From assembly GCA_017506865.1 (NCBI GenBank), contig JAFCMP010000379.1, positions 744,001 to 808,000 on the forward strand: DNA of 64,000 nt. The letters are read 5' to 3'. Positions 10,944-22,570 of the stretch are shown in pieces. Below the pieces are notes generated by a model. The model searched no databases. It had not been told where the DNA came from and saw only the letters and a program-made list of their open reading frames with translations. Each line of letters opens with the position of its first letter. Position 1 is the first letter of the stretch. Position numbers and translations under genes: made by a program. This stretch comes from Tribonema minus. Its lineage: Eukaryota > Sar > Xanthophyceae > Tribonematales > Tribonemataceae.

Positions 10944-11734
10944 CCAGAGATTGGCTCTGTTGCATTCTGCGTTCTGTTCGGGACATCCAAGATGCACCAA
11001 GGTTGGGGGCGTGTTCAAAGCATCAATAACATTTGAGGCGGGAAACAACACTGCAATTGGGTGCCCAAGGGCGATGTACGCGCTGTTGCATTCATATGGC
11101 GATTCAACAGCAGTCTGCTGATGCCTATTGTTCTGAATGTAATCGCAGTTGTACAGGTTGATGTGGCGCCGATCTTGTGTTCTTCTATATCTGCGCTGCC
11201 GACGCTTGTACCTCAGAAAAAGCAGATTGCCTGCAGGTACAGTTTCCATGCAGAATGCTGGAATCATGTAGTATGAATGACTGTCCAAGCTGTCCGTCAC
11301 TGTATGGCTTGTATAAACATCCATGTTGCCATCCTCTGCGATTGCCTCAAGAAGCCTACTGGGCATTCATGGCAGACAGAGTGTATCACACTGGCGCATA
11401 GCCTCCTCTCCTGACATGATCACTGACACTGCTTGCGTTAATGCCACATTCGCAACACGGCTCCACAAGCCAGCCTGATGTTCTGAAGTATATGATAGAG
11501 TTTGTGTATCTTGAAAGGAAAACGACGCCATGAGTTACTCATAGGCATGCGCATGCGCATTGCGCGAACCTGGGAGCCTCAGGGTGAACTGCAGCTGTTG
11601 GGCATACATGGGGCTAGAAATGCGACATGCGCAACACCACTGATACCAGCAGGGCATCCGAAGCGGACGTCCATGGTAATTGAAGGAGGGACGTCATTGG
11701 CACAGGCAAACACTGCTGCATGCATGTCGGCATA
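10944..11734 (-). CDS. Hypothetical multi-exon gene, unrecognised product
   Basis: Several minus-strand segments look like exons. 11608-11734 follows an AG at 11735-11736 and contains YADMHAAVFACANDVPPS, then MDVRFGCPAGISGVAHV, with a GT donor. 11428-11474 (WLVEPCCECGINAS) is bounded by AG and GT. A 57-codon segment at 10944-11114 (AYIALGHPIAVLFPASNV, then TLVHLGCPEQN) also has AG/GT borders and open phase. The segment around 11250-11360 is open but its phase does not fit its neighbours cleanly. The first two pieces have degenerate counterparts at 7.2-7.6 kb. I do not recognise the protein. It may be a small gene downstream of the poly(A) polymerase gene or another mobile-element remnant. Confidence 0.35.
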
Positions 11735-12089
11735 CTTTTGAACACAGAAATTGTAGGAAGCTCACCCAGGGAAGCTGCACTTTGTTCAAAAAGAGTTAGA
11801 GTTAGGATTACTGTGAATGGTGCAACAGGAGTGTGCTTTAAGTGTTCCCCTGCCTGCATCACTTCCTTGGAGATGGATCCGGAAAGCACTGCTCGGTGAT
11901 GAACAATTTGGGAGCAGGTCAGAAGTGAAAATTGTCAACAAGCAACACTGGCAGGTAAGAGACCAGAGCAGCAAAACCTCACCACATAAGTGCACACATG
12001 GATTGATTTCTGGAATCTTAAGCGGCAGAGCCTGCTACACAACCTCACACAAGGATACATGCAACATGCAGGCCAGAGGCTCACACACT

Positions 12090-15000
12090 TCACGGTCTGC
12101 ATCGAGCGGGCAGGAATCCCCCAGGCCTCATATACACGTCAGGGCCATCCAAGACGGAAATTGGGGGGAGGAAGCCCCGGGGGAGGGGGACTGGCCGCCT
12201 CATGGGCTGTGCAGCTGCTCCCATCTGGTAGTGGTGCTGGTGCAGACCCCAACCCGGTACCGTGTTTCGTAGTGCATGGTACAATGGAGGGCCGGTGCCA
12301 TAGTTAGTCAGTAGAGGCGCCCAAGCGGTCATTGATACCATGCCCTGGGCCAGCGAAGGCGAATGTGGAAGAACGAGCGGAGGAAGACCAGACCGCATAG
12401 GGGGTGCCCCCCAAGCAGACCTGGATGGGTCATTGCGCCCTCTGATCAAACTGCTGTAGTTGACCATGGTGTCCAGCATTGAGGCTCCCTGATTGCCATG
12501 CCATGCAACCGCACGCTTCAAGCCGTCGAGGGCATGCCTGCAAATACACGCGCATTTCCACAATGACGTATGCAGCCATGAGCCATGAGGGCTTGAAGGG
12601 GGGAAGGGCATAAACCACTTCAATGGAGCCGGAAGGTTCATGCTCAGTCAGCAAATTGGATGCCAGGTACATTTGATTTGCAATAATACTGATCAGTGCC
12701 AACAAGTACAAGTGCTGAACGCCTGCCTCATGGCAAGGTGATCTGTTGTAAACCTAATAGGATCGGTTTGGCAGTCCAATTACTTGTGCACACCTATTCT
12801 GAGGTACAAAAGTGCTGAAGGCTGACAAGGTGGCAAAACACTTGCAAGAGAGAGATGGCTGTTGTCAACCAGCTCTACAAGCCTATCATGCCGCAGCACA
12901 AAGAAGCAAATGGGCATCTGCCTCTGCAACTTCATTTAGTCACACTTCCTGGGAGCAAAGCGTGCACGGTACATGACATCTTCTTGGAGTTTTATATTGT
13001 GGCCTTAGATGTTCACTCGTAACAGGGGGTCTCCGGTCAGCATTACTTTCATTGAGTGCTGTCAATAGTATAGTAACATACAAGCCTTGAGGCATCAGTG
13101 CCGCAGCTGAAACCTGTCGCACTTTTCCATATTCAGGGAAGCGCACAGCCAGCAAGTTATGCTTTGCAGAAACTGCACACAACATAGGGCTGAAGACCTC
13201 AACACTTAACAGATGGTGGATGAATGACAAAGCTGAATTCACCTGAAGATGCAACGTGCATCGCCATCCCGAAAACCGATGGTGGTGAAGTCCGCAAGCA
13301 CACCATGCACTTCCACTCTGTTGCAAGCAGAGCACGTAGACAAGGGTGCTGTCATCAAACAATGCACACGGTACATTTGTAGTACAGGCAGATGTAGCCC
13401 TAATGCCGTCGCTGAGCATCATGTGCAAGTCGCCTAACAGTATGATGGGAATTGCAGACCTGCTCCTTCTTCAAGTAAGTTTCCCCGCAAAAAATGGTTG
13501 AGCATACTCCTGAGTACCAGTACAATATTTCAGAGGCAAGTGGGAGTGACTTTGTGCTGTACTTGACTTTCAGGAGCTTTCGAGTCAGCTGATGACTCGA
13601 CTCAGTGGTTGGGTAGGCATGTGCCCCCCTGATGTGTGCTGTTTTCTATACAGTGCAGGGAGTGCAAGGCCTGATTGCAGGCGATCAAGCTAGATTGAGC
13701 TTGGTGTCCATCATTAAAAAAAAGGGGGGGCATGGAATGGGCCACCGTCGTGTTCAACGATTTCAGAGTTTGCGTAGCTTTCAACGATTCTTTTTCATCA
13801 TCATCACTGCTGATTTTTAGACTGGGCAGGCGCACTCGGCAGCTTTCGCTGAACCAGCACTGCTGACGACGAACCAGATTTTATCCGGGGATGGGGGGTG
13901 CAGATCAACATAACGTGGCTGCTGAACACAATTTGGTATAATGCGATCAGAGGAGTCTCAAGCAGGAATCAGTACAGTACCTGACATCAGCTGCAACAAA
14001 TCATCCGCTGCACAAAGTATTGCGATTACCGCAGTTTTTGGCATGTAAATAGTATTGTCCTCTTTGAGATTGTATACTGTTTAGTTTCCCTGTACATAGG
14101 GCCTGTACAGAGACTCACACGCAGTATTTGGTAGTGGTGCTAGGCACGCCATTGAATATGTGATGCTGCTCTGCACATGTGCACCATCTCACTGATGGCA
14201 TCAATTACCCCCCCTTAAAACTGCAACTGCAGGAGCAGACCTACTTGGTGTCCCATGCCAGGTGTCTTGACCAGTAGCCCAGGAAACCCCACAGCAGATG
14301 CGCCAGGTCCTTTCCAGCTCCAAATTGCTGCAGGTAGTAGCCAAGCAGCACACCAAGCCGATGGCTGCCGATGCCTCCCCTGCGTTAACACAGGGCACAG
14401 CGCAGACGTGGTGTTACAAATGATGTGACACATTTGCGAACCACATGCGCTGCACACTGCCGCTTCATTGTACCGGTTCTCAAGATGCATCTTAGACCCA
14501 GTAGCTGGTGCCCTCATACCGTCGTGTACTTGAGGCCAACCATGCATGAATTAGGAAGGTACCGACCACCAATCCTCATCAGGCCAGGGTCTGTTCTTGG
14601 CATTCACAACCAGGCCTGGTGGTACAGATTTAATGTTGACCGCATAGAAGTATATACTTCAGTATAATTCCAGGTTTGGTGGTACAGATTTAATGCTGAC
14701 CTCATTATGGCCTAGCCTCAGACAGTCAGGTATCTGAAGCACACACTAGCTGGGGTGTGAGCTGCTGGAGCTACTGCTAGGGCTGGGCAGGCGGGAGAAA
14801 GCTGCTACTTCTGAAGAATGATGAATCATGATTTCAGCCCGCTGGCTCTTTGGTTGCAGCCTGCTTTGCGTCATCGGCCTTCTGTGCACAATCCACAGCG
14901 TTTAGAGCAGCGCAAACTCTACATGATGCACAGCAAATTCATCAGGAATTCAAGTTGCAACGGGTTTGTTCCACACGAGTAACAGATGCCGCGACAACTG

Positions 15001-18000
15001 CAGCAGGTGTCATTTGTGGTCATTATTGAGTGCTCATTTGTAGAGGCCCTGTCCTGATTGGGCCTGGTGCTTTTCATTGCATGATCCTCATTCAGTGCCC
15101 GAGTGCTCTCTCTTGCCAGTATTGAACCTTGCTCGCGTGGCCTAGTCTAGTCATAATCACTACAGTACGGCAAAATGGACACAATGTCATGCTGACGCCT
15201 CACCGCATGTGTACATTGCCTGATCATTTCAAGGGACATATCTAAACCAGTCGGTGTTGAATATACTGCGAAGCATGCTGTGGTTTATAAACCATCTGGA
15301 CTGGAATAAGGCTGTGGCTGCACCGCTCCCAACAGATTCCGGCTATACCGATACTTCTACTACAACACCGTTACATGGTGTGACCAAAGCTGAGTACACT
15401 CACGTGAATGGCTTGTCCGTTGTGTTGAGCGGTGAAGAGCTTGAGCAGGAGGAACAGTGGACGAAACGTATGTGGCCAGTGCAGGTCCAGTACTTGACTG
15501 CAGCAGCTGCACAGCATTGCGCTGCAGCAGCTGCACTTGCTGCTGCTGCTGCTGCTGCACCCCTGCTATGCACTGCCTCGTAGCGTATGTCGCACTCAAT
15601 TTCATCGGTGGTCCTCAGGGTGATGATGGGCACCCTTGCTTTCTTCACCTGCACTCTGCGGTCTGCCACAAAGTGTTGCCACCTGTTGTCGACAGCAGAT
15701 TCAATACGTGGGTGTTGCATAAAAATAAGTCTCCCAGATCATTGGTGTGATCTGCAGATTGCTCTGGGCACAGTGTAGACTAGTCATGCTGCCTGTTAGG
15801 ATCGTCACAAACTCCCTTCAGAATTGGGCTACTCTGACGAATGATGATGCAGGATTATATGTTATAGGCGGCAGCAAAAGTATTGCTCTATTGTCTGTCT
15901 TGGACGCCTGATGATCTTGGACAGTGGGATTATCAGGCCATTGCGACCAATCCATCAGAATGTACACATGTATTGAAGCATACACCACAAGACAGTCACT
16001 GGCACCGAATAACTCTGCAGTCATGATATTGCACACCTGGATCAGTAAACAGACAGGATGCTGTCAGCAGCATAGTTGCCACTGATATCATTGGTGTCTG
16101 GCCTACCATCAAGACTTGAAAGACTCTTTCAACTCACCTGCATGCATGAGTTAGTGCACGTACAGGGTGATGCACCATGTGACAGCGCTCAATACAAGAG
16201 CGGTCACAGTAAAATAGTGGTATGTCCGCATAACACAAAACATCAATTTGACACGCGACAGTTTGCTGCTGCTGCGGGCTGATTGCTCTTTGAAAATCAC
16301 ATCCATACAAATCGCTCGAAGCTGCACGATTACGGCGCTTCTGTGTGTGTCTGATGTTGCTAATGTATGATGCTCATACAACGTGGAGTGTACACATGAC
16401 GCAGCGGTCGCACCTGCTCTGCTCGCCACACCTTTGCTGTCAATCTCAAATTATGGGCACTGATCTGAGTACACGCACTACTTCTGATATGTGAGGGCTG
16501 TTAGGCTAAGGCTAGCTAGCCCTAGCCGCAAGATCTTACAGGAGCGGTCACATCAAAACTGCGGTGAGGCTGGCAGAACAGACCTACATTTGTACCAGTC
16601 CATCGCTGAAGTTACCTTGGGCAATTGGGCAACCCATCGCTCATCACTACCGTATGTATGTACAGTAGATGCATTCACAACAAGACATACCCAAATTGGA
16701 CATGTAAGTAGAAAGACAGTACCGCAAGCATCGAGCAGCCTTACAAGCAGTGCAGCGACTGTTTGCTGGGCTTGTGCTGAATGCCCCGACATAAATGGCT
16801 GCATTAGCTGACAGACCGCCGTCAATTCCTCGCTGACACGACTACATGAGATACGAATGCCAGCATTTATGCTGATCAAGAAACAGACATGTGCACTCTT
16901 GCGGGCACTTGTGATACCAGACATGCACTTGCACACACACTTCAATACGTTCTCAAGTCCACACCAAGACTGCCAAGCATCTAGGCCCCTGCGTGAGTGA
17001 ATTGGTTGTTACATTCTCAACTTCAAATGCCAAGTTGAAAAGTACAGTAGCCTCCCTACACCTACATCGTGACTGCGAAAATCAGTGCTGCTCACCGGCT
17101 CTCACGCAGTGTGGATGCAAGCTGCTGGAGCTTGTTTAGCGCCGCAATGCGCTGCAGGTGGTCTGAGACGATCCCAGGTGGAGGCTGCAGTTGTCCGGCC
17201 TCCTCCTCACGCGTGCGCTTGCGCAGCACTGCAGCCACTGCAGCTGATTTAGTCACTGAGTCTGCGGCACCATCACCACCATCTGCCGCATCCACCGCTG
17301 CCTGCGAATCCACCACCACCCTATCAGCTGCACTGACAGTGCTGCTGTCATGCTGACTTGTCGCACCCAGCTTGCTGGCCACTGCTGTGTCACTGGCATC
17401 TGGTTGAGTTTTGACAACTGTGCCGGAAGGCGCTATCACTGCAACAGGCTTTTCATCGTTGGGGACTGCTGTGAGCGGGGAAGAGCGTGAAGAATCATCA
17501 CGGGTAGATGAAGCACACGCCTCCCGGTCATTAACAGCGGCCGTTGCGTCCTCTGCAGCTGAAGCCACTGCCGTACTGCAGCTATTGCTTCCTGGGGTGT
17601 TGGGCTCCATAAGCTTCGCACGCTTCAGTGGTGGGTTGCCATGGCTGGTCTCTGAAATATGCAGCGGCTCATGCTGGTCACTTGGCTGCACCACTGAAGG
17701 CGGCTTTGTAGAAGAGCTGCAGGAATGAACCATTGAAATAAAGCAAATTGCCTCTGGGTCAGGGCCATCATCTGCATGCACTTAGAGGAACAGAGCAGCA
17801 GTGTACATGTACATGCGCAATTATAGACGCGGCTGCTAGCTTTTTTCAAAGCGAAGTGTGCCGTTCAACTGGTGAGATCGTTCAGTAAATCTCTGCCAGG
17901 GCAGAAAGGTGGCATGATGTTGATGTGCAAACAGTCTGCCAGTAGTTGCGGAATCTGCACTCTCAACATGTCTAGTGGTGCAAAGTTCAAGCAGGTTGAC

Positions 18001-20650
18001 ATCACATATCCTGCCAATGTGTTTGGCCAAGTGAAGGTGCACTACCCTGTGTGAGTGCTGCGCATCATGGCGATGGTAGTCGTGCAGTTGTCGTGCATCA
18101 TGGCAATGGCAGTTGCCCCGGTCCTGACTCTTCTGCAAGCTCTTACAATCACCAACTCACTCTCACACATGTGCACAAAGAGGACCAAGCGAAAAACCCA
18201 AGGCCATACACATGTTGTTGACCTGCATCCTCCATCAGCATCAGCATAGCTAAGGTGACATTACCAAACACTGCCACGATGGGCATGGCGTAAGGTAACA
18301 GGAAACACCATAGCATCAGAAGAAGCTGTGCTTACCTGGTAGGCTCGCAGGCATTGACTGCATCTTGCTCGGTACCAATGACACGTTTGCCGCTGCTTCC
18401 GCCACTGCTAAACTAACAGCGGATGCACCCTCCCCATCCAATATGTCATACACAGTGATGTCAATGTCCGAGCAGAATGTGGCAAGGCCAGTAGGAAAAG
18501 ATCGAAATGGAGTGACCTGCGAGTGCATACATATATTCCCAGCAGGGGGTCCGAATCAGCCTCGAAGCGAGCCTTTCAGAGCACCTCTGGTGCTTGGCAG
18601 ATTTTTGTTTAGTTGCACGTGTGTGGCTAGGGCACACGCACAGACTTTCGACCTATGTCAGCGAATGCACTCTCGCCATGTAGTCAGCATTGATCTGCAT
18701 GTAATACCAACTGCTACTTCTTCTACTGTTGCAAAGGTCATGCCAGTCACGGTGATGTCAGCCACATGCCAATGATGGTGGCAAGACGATATGTAAACAC
18801 ACAAGGATGGCGATTAGCCAGCACGCTCTCACTCACTGCAGAAAAAGAAAGTTGCACGATAGCCTTGTTGCCATCTGCATTCGAGTCCATTGCAGTTCCA
18901 AGCCTGGTTGTGAGTCCGCTGACTTTCTGGTGCATCATACCATAACATCTGTCATTGACTATTTAGGGAATCGCAAAAAATTTGGTCCATTCCCTGTAGA
19001 CAAGCCATGCGCAGCCTTAACGAACGCGTGCAAGTACTCATGAAGCATGTGGTGCTCGGACAAGCGACCACTGCCGCAATTATGAAAGTACAACTGAAGT
19101 CATTCGACATTTGTTTAGGGCCGCTCAGCTCAGACCAGGAGCAGTATGTATGACACTTGTACCAGTACAGTTGATTATTGGGCCATGGATGCACTTGTTA
19201 ACAATAAAGCCGCAGTTCCACAAAAATATATAGAAGTACAGCATTCTCAACGAGTGCCAGCCTCCACTACTACTTGGTGGTATCGCCTGTGGTAGTAAGA
19301 GCAGCACATTGCAACTCATACTTCTATAAAGAAGCATGCCACGGTGATGCTTGTGCTGTCTGGTTCATACATGTACATAGAGCGACTCACCACCGTTTCT
19401 GGCCCAAACACCCTTCGGACAATCTGGCGCAGCTGGAATATGATGGCATTGCGCGCACTTGTCTCAGATGCGTTCAAAGCCACAAGGTGCTGAAACTGCA
19501 TGATTTCATGGCTCAGCTTCTGGCTGGCTTCCTCTCCAACCCATGCAGAATCTAGTTCGCCATCATTCTGAGAAGCGTGCACATGGAAGGTGCAGAGCAG
19601 ATGCTGAGTCATAGCTGCCGGTTGCGCAAAACATTACACTTGCGGTGTGTAATCTCGTGGCATTTCACGCACAATCGACTCAAGATGGCAAGGTTGATCT
19701 GTATCTCCTGTCCGTAGTACTCTGACTGAACTTTGATTGATGCGTTGACTGTAGTTGTAAGACTGTAGTTGTAAGACTGTTGTTGTAAGGGCACGTGTAC
19801 ACACTTGGATACCGTGACTGACATGTTGGGTGAAGCTGCTACCAAAGCGCGCTTCGTAACACCTTCCACACGTACTGGTGGAGGGGTTCAAGTGAGTGCC
19901 ATTTGCTAAGGATCACCATCGTTTCAACCCCTGTGTTGAAGCTGAAGTTGCCTCAGCAGTGATGCTGCAGCATGATCTTGACTATCATGAACAACATTCT
20001 TCTGTCACTGCAAAGGCACGGTGTTCGCCCGGCAATAAACACCTGCATGTGCACCCACCATAACAATTTAACTTATTTACTTATCGTGAAGCACAGGGTG
20101 TGCTTCACAGGTGATTGTGCAACGTGCTGAATAAGATATTCTGGCTTCCAGTAACCTTCAATTGAGGGTCCATTTACACGCAGGATCTTACACACAGCGT
20201 GTGCAGAGGGAGAAGCAGCAAAGTTGGCAGATGCCGAGCCGGCATTGGTGCTCTGTGCAGTGGCAGTGTACACACTGGTGCGGCCAAGCTGGTGAAGTGT
20301 CCTACTTTGCTTCCTTTCCCGCATTGGACAGCAGCGCATAGGTAGCTGCTTGCTTGGTATGAATGTGTCCAAGGAACAGTAGCACTAGGTGCAGCGCAAC
20401 GGTCTGCAGCTGCCGACGGCACCAGCAGGCTGGTGTGGAATAAGCTACTGTCATCAAAATACAAGGGGCATACCTCAGGTGCCCGCTCTGCAGAGCCAGC
20501 GTTGTCGCCTTTGTCCCCAACACCACTTCCAAAACCACCCTCCTCCTTAGTCCGCTCGTGCTGCTCACTAGCTTCTGCACCACTAGCTGTGGCAACCAGC
20601 TTCGGTACTGCAATGGCATCGTCCCCCTTGCAACCACCACTGCCTTCGAC
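12090..20650 (-). CDS. Non-canonical poly(A) polymerase, Trf4/PAPD5 type, 10 visible exons
   Basis: Trf4-type nucleotidyltransferases add short A tails to nuclear RNAs for exosome decay. Exons: 20650-20474, 20288-20196, 19567-19391, 18516-18336, 17771-17096, 16871-16745, 15648-15404, 14379-14245, 13317-13243 and 12537-12090 (stop). All phases agree (777 codons). Motifs in order: LSHEIMQFQHLV and IVRRVFGPE (19.5 kb); PFRSFPTGLATFCSDIDITV, holding the two catalytic Asp (18.4 kb); VKKARVPIITL then IECDIRY, the third Asp (15.6 kb); TGGIGSHRLGVLLGYYLQ, split across exons 7 and 8; WSRHLAWDTK. A disordered region of over 200 residues, mainly 17096-17771, separates the second and third Asp motifs. 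The exon at 16745-16871 is supported by phase only. Exon 7 has a frame anomaly (see findings). The 5' end is uncertain; 21140-21279 may be the first exon. Confidence 0.85.
14611..14702. repeat. Short direct repeat with a palindrome between the arms
   Basis: The string 'tggtggtacagatttaatg' followed by t/c and 'tgacc' occurs at about 14619 and 14679. The perfect palindrome 'gaagtatatacttc' (14647-14660) lies between. The site is inside an intron of the poly(A) polymerase gene. Confidence 0.8.
19747..19788. repeat. 14-bp tandem repeat, three copies
   Basis: The unit 'gactgtagttgtaa' occurs three times head to tail, with one change in the third copy. It lies in an intron of the poly(A) polymerase gene in my model. 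Confidence 0.9.
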
Positions 20651-21127
20651 CTATGGCACAGAGAGGAATGGAAGCGTAAAATTTGCGCGATGTGATGTGA
20701 GCATCGCTGGCCAATCAGGAGTTTCTCGCCACGTATACAAGTTGCATCTGGCAGCTCTACACAATGGCGTTCAATTCGTGCTATTCCTTCATGCATCAGG
20801 CCGCAACTGCTCTCACTTCACAAAGCCAAGTGGTGTCCTCCAGTGATTCGGACATCGCACACTGTAGCGCGCAACGCATCTTTGGCCGTCGATGAACATT
20901 TATTCTCTGCGCATACAGATGACACAAATCCAGGTCAGACGACGCGTGTTGCAAGGTCACGTGCTGTGTTCACTGAAGTGTCCACTTCAACCCGTGGGTC
21001 GTGTCGATGCAAAACCTTCAGGGGTTTGACGAGCGACCTTACACCCAAGGGCTTCAACGCGTAGGCGTATCGCGTTGTGTACATTGCGCTAAAGTCCACT
21101 TCACATCAAGCATCAGTTAAGCGTGCT
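20651..21127. other. Region upstream of the first confident poly(A) polymerase exon
   Basis: No exon with family similarity is visible. If the exon at 21140-21279 belongs to the same gene, this is its first intron; otherwise it contains the promoter. Reading phase (0) is compatible at both ends. Confidence 0.4.
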
Positions 21128-21139
21128 TATGACTCACTG

Positions 21140-21279
21140 TGCCACAGTCCTCTTTGCCGGGCACAGATGGGGTATATGCAGACGAAGCAAAAGCCACGAT
21201 CAGGTATTCCTCGTTCACCTCTGAATCCAACAGCTCCGCCCCGCTGCCGCTGCACCAGCAGCAGCAGGGATGTCCGCCA
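21140..21279 (-). pseudogene. Duplicated first-exon-like segment, frameshifted copy
   Basis: This minus-strand segment begins MADIPAAAGAAAAG. After loss of one base relative to the 8.0-kb copy it continues in another frame as LLDSEVNEEYLIVAFASS. It ends at the splice donor ACA|GTGAGT near 21140, in phase 0, which would fit the next poly(A) polymerase exon at 20650. The conserved donor and conserved protein sequence across two diverged copies suggest it was a genuine exon. The single-base difference either inactivates this copy's start or is a sequence error. Confidence 0.45.
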
Positions 21280-21377
21280 TGGCAGCCCCAGGCACGGCAT
21301 AGCTTACAGAATACAAAAAAAACCAATGGTGTAGAGCGAGCGAAGCCCCGTTGTGGCCAAACTTCAGAAATCTCTGG

Positions 21378-22570
21378 GATGAGCCTCTAGCGCTTCTCAT
21401 CCATTGTGGGTGCTTCCTTTCATGACACGAGCTCCCAGGGCTTCCGTGAAATGTGCTTACAGTACTGGGAGTGCACGAATTTGACCCTGATGTTGTGCGC
21501 TTAGCAAATGGCATAGTCGCACCATCTGCACTGACATTCAGGGTTGCTTGCTAACCCCTGCTGGTCTTCCAGGGTCAAGTCACTCAACGATGGCTCGCAC
21601 GGCGAACTGTGCCTGAGCTGCTTCCTGGCCATGGCTATGGTACCACAGCTTCTGAGGACACATGCAATGATGGCTGCGCTCTGCACACGAGAGTGGTTCC
21701 GCCATCAGCATCCTACTGTCAAGCTGACACATTTACCAGGCGAGTGTCCTCTGCTTGGGCATCTGGCTTCGAACCTCGTTCAGGTTGTGCGCCGTTTGGT
21801 CGTTCTCAGAGTAAGCCATGAGCAGCAGCATTCATTGTGTACTGTCAGTGCAGACATGGGAGCACGTGCTAGCTGTGTGTCTATAAGCCATGAACAGTAG
21901 GGTTGCCTAGGAAAGTGAGTGCTGTTGGGCATCCGGATTTAGGTGTGTCTCCGCAGATACCAACAATGTCTAGTGCGAGGCTACCTTTACCCGCCGTTAG
22001 CAAGGTGTTTCGTAACGCCTTGGAGGCCTTGAGATTCGTTTGGCAGCACTCTAGAGGTCGCCATAAAGCACAAGGCAGCTTGGCACACAGGTTCCTTGCC
22101 TAGTGGCATCGTCGAATAGTCCTAGGTGATTCCGTAGTGTACTGTTCAGGGTTTGTTGCGATCGCTGCCAGAATAGACTGCTGCGGTCAACTGCTTGCAC
22201 ATTGTCTTGTGCAGACTAGCACTTGCACTTGGTGTTGATAAGCCATAAGCAGTAGGGTTGCTCAGGGATTCGGGTGCTGTTGGGCAATCCGCCTTTAGGT
22301 GTGTACCCACAGGCACCAAAAATGTCCAGTGTGTGAGCACCTTTAGCCGCCGTTAGCAAGGGGTTTATTAACGCCTTGGGAGGCCTTGAGATCTGTTTCA
22401 GCAGCACCCTAGAGGTCGTCGTAAAGCACAAGGCAGCTTGGCACACAAGCTCCTTGCACAGTGGCATCGTCGAACGATCCCAGGTGATACCGTAGTGTAC
22501 GGCATGTGCTTCTTGTTAGCATGCGTAGTTTGCATTTTGTAGCACTGTGCTCCCGTGTCTGTCAGAGGTG
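21378..22570. repeat. Segmental repeat Z, copy 2
   Basis: This is a direct-orientation match to 8540-9720, including both internal tandem units (21883 and 22238, period about 355 bp). Weaker patchy similarity continues to about 23.77 kb. As in copy 1, the frames are short and not conserved. Confidence 0.9.

Noticed and set aside
11061-11276. Plus-strand frame with a RING-like FHAECW
   Set aside because: Only the last His/Cys of a RING pattern is present; the opposite strand reads better as coding.
17872-18054. Plus-strand frame ending FKQVDITYPANVFGQVKVHY before a GTGAGT
   Set aside because: It lies in an intron of the minus-strand poly(A) polymerase gene and is isolated; no neighbouring plus-strand exon supports it.
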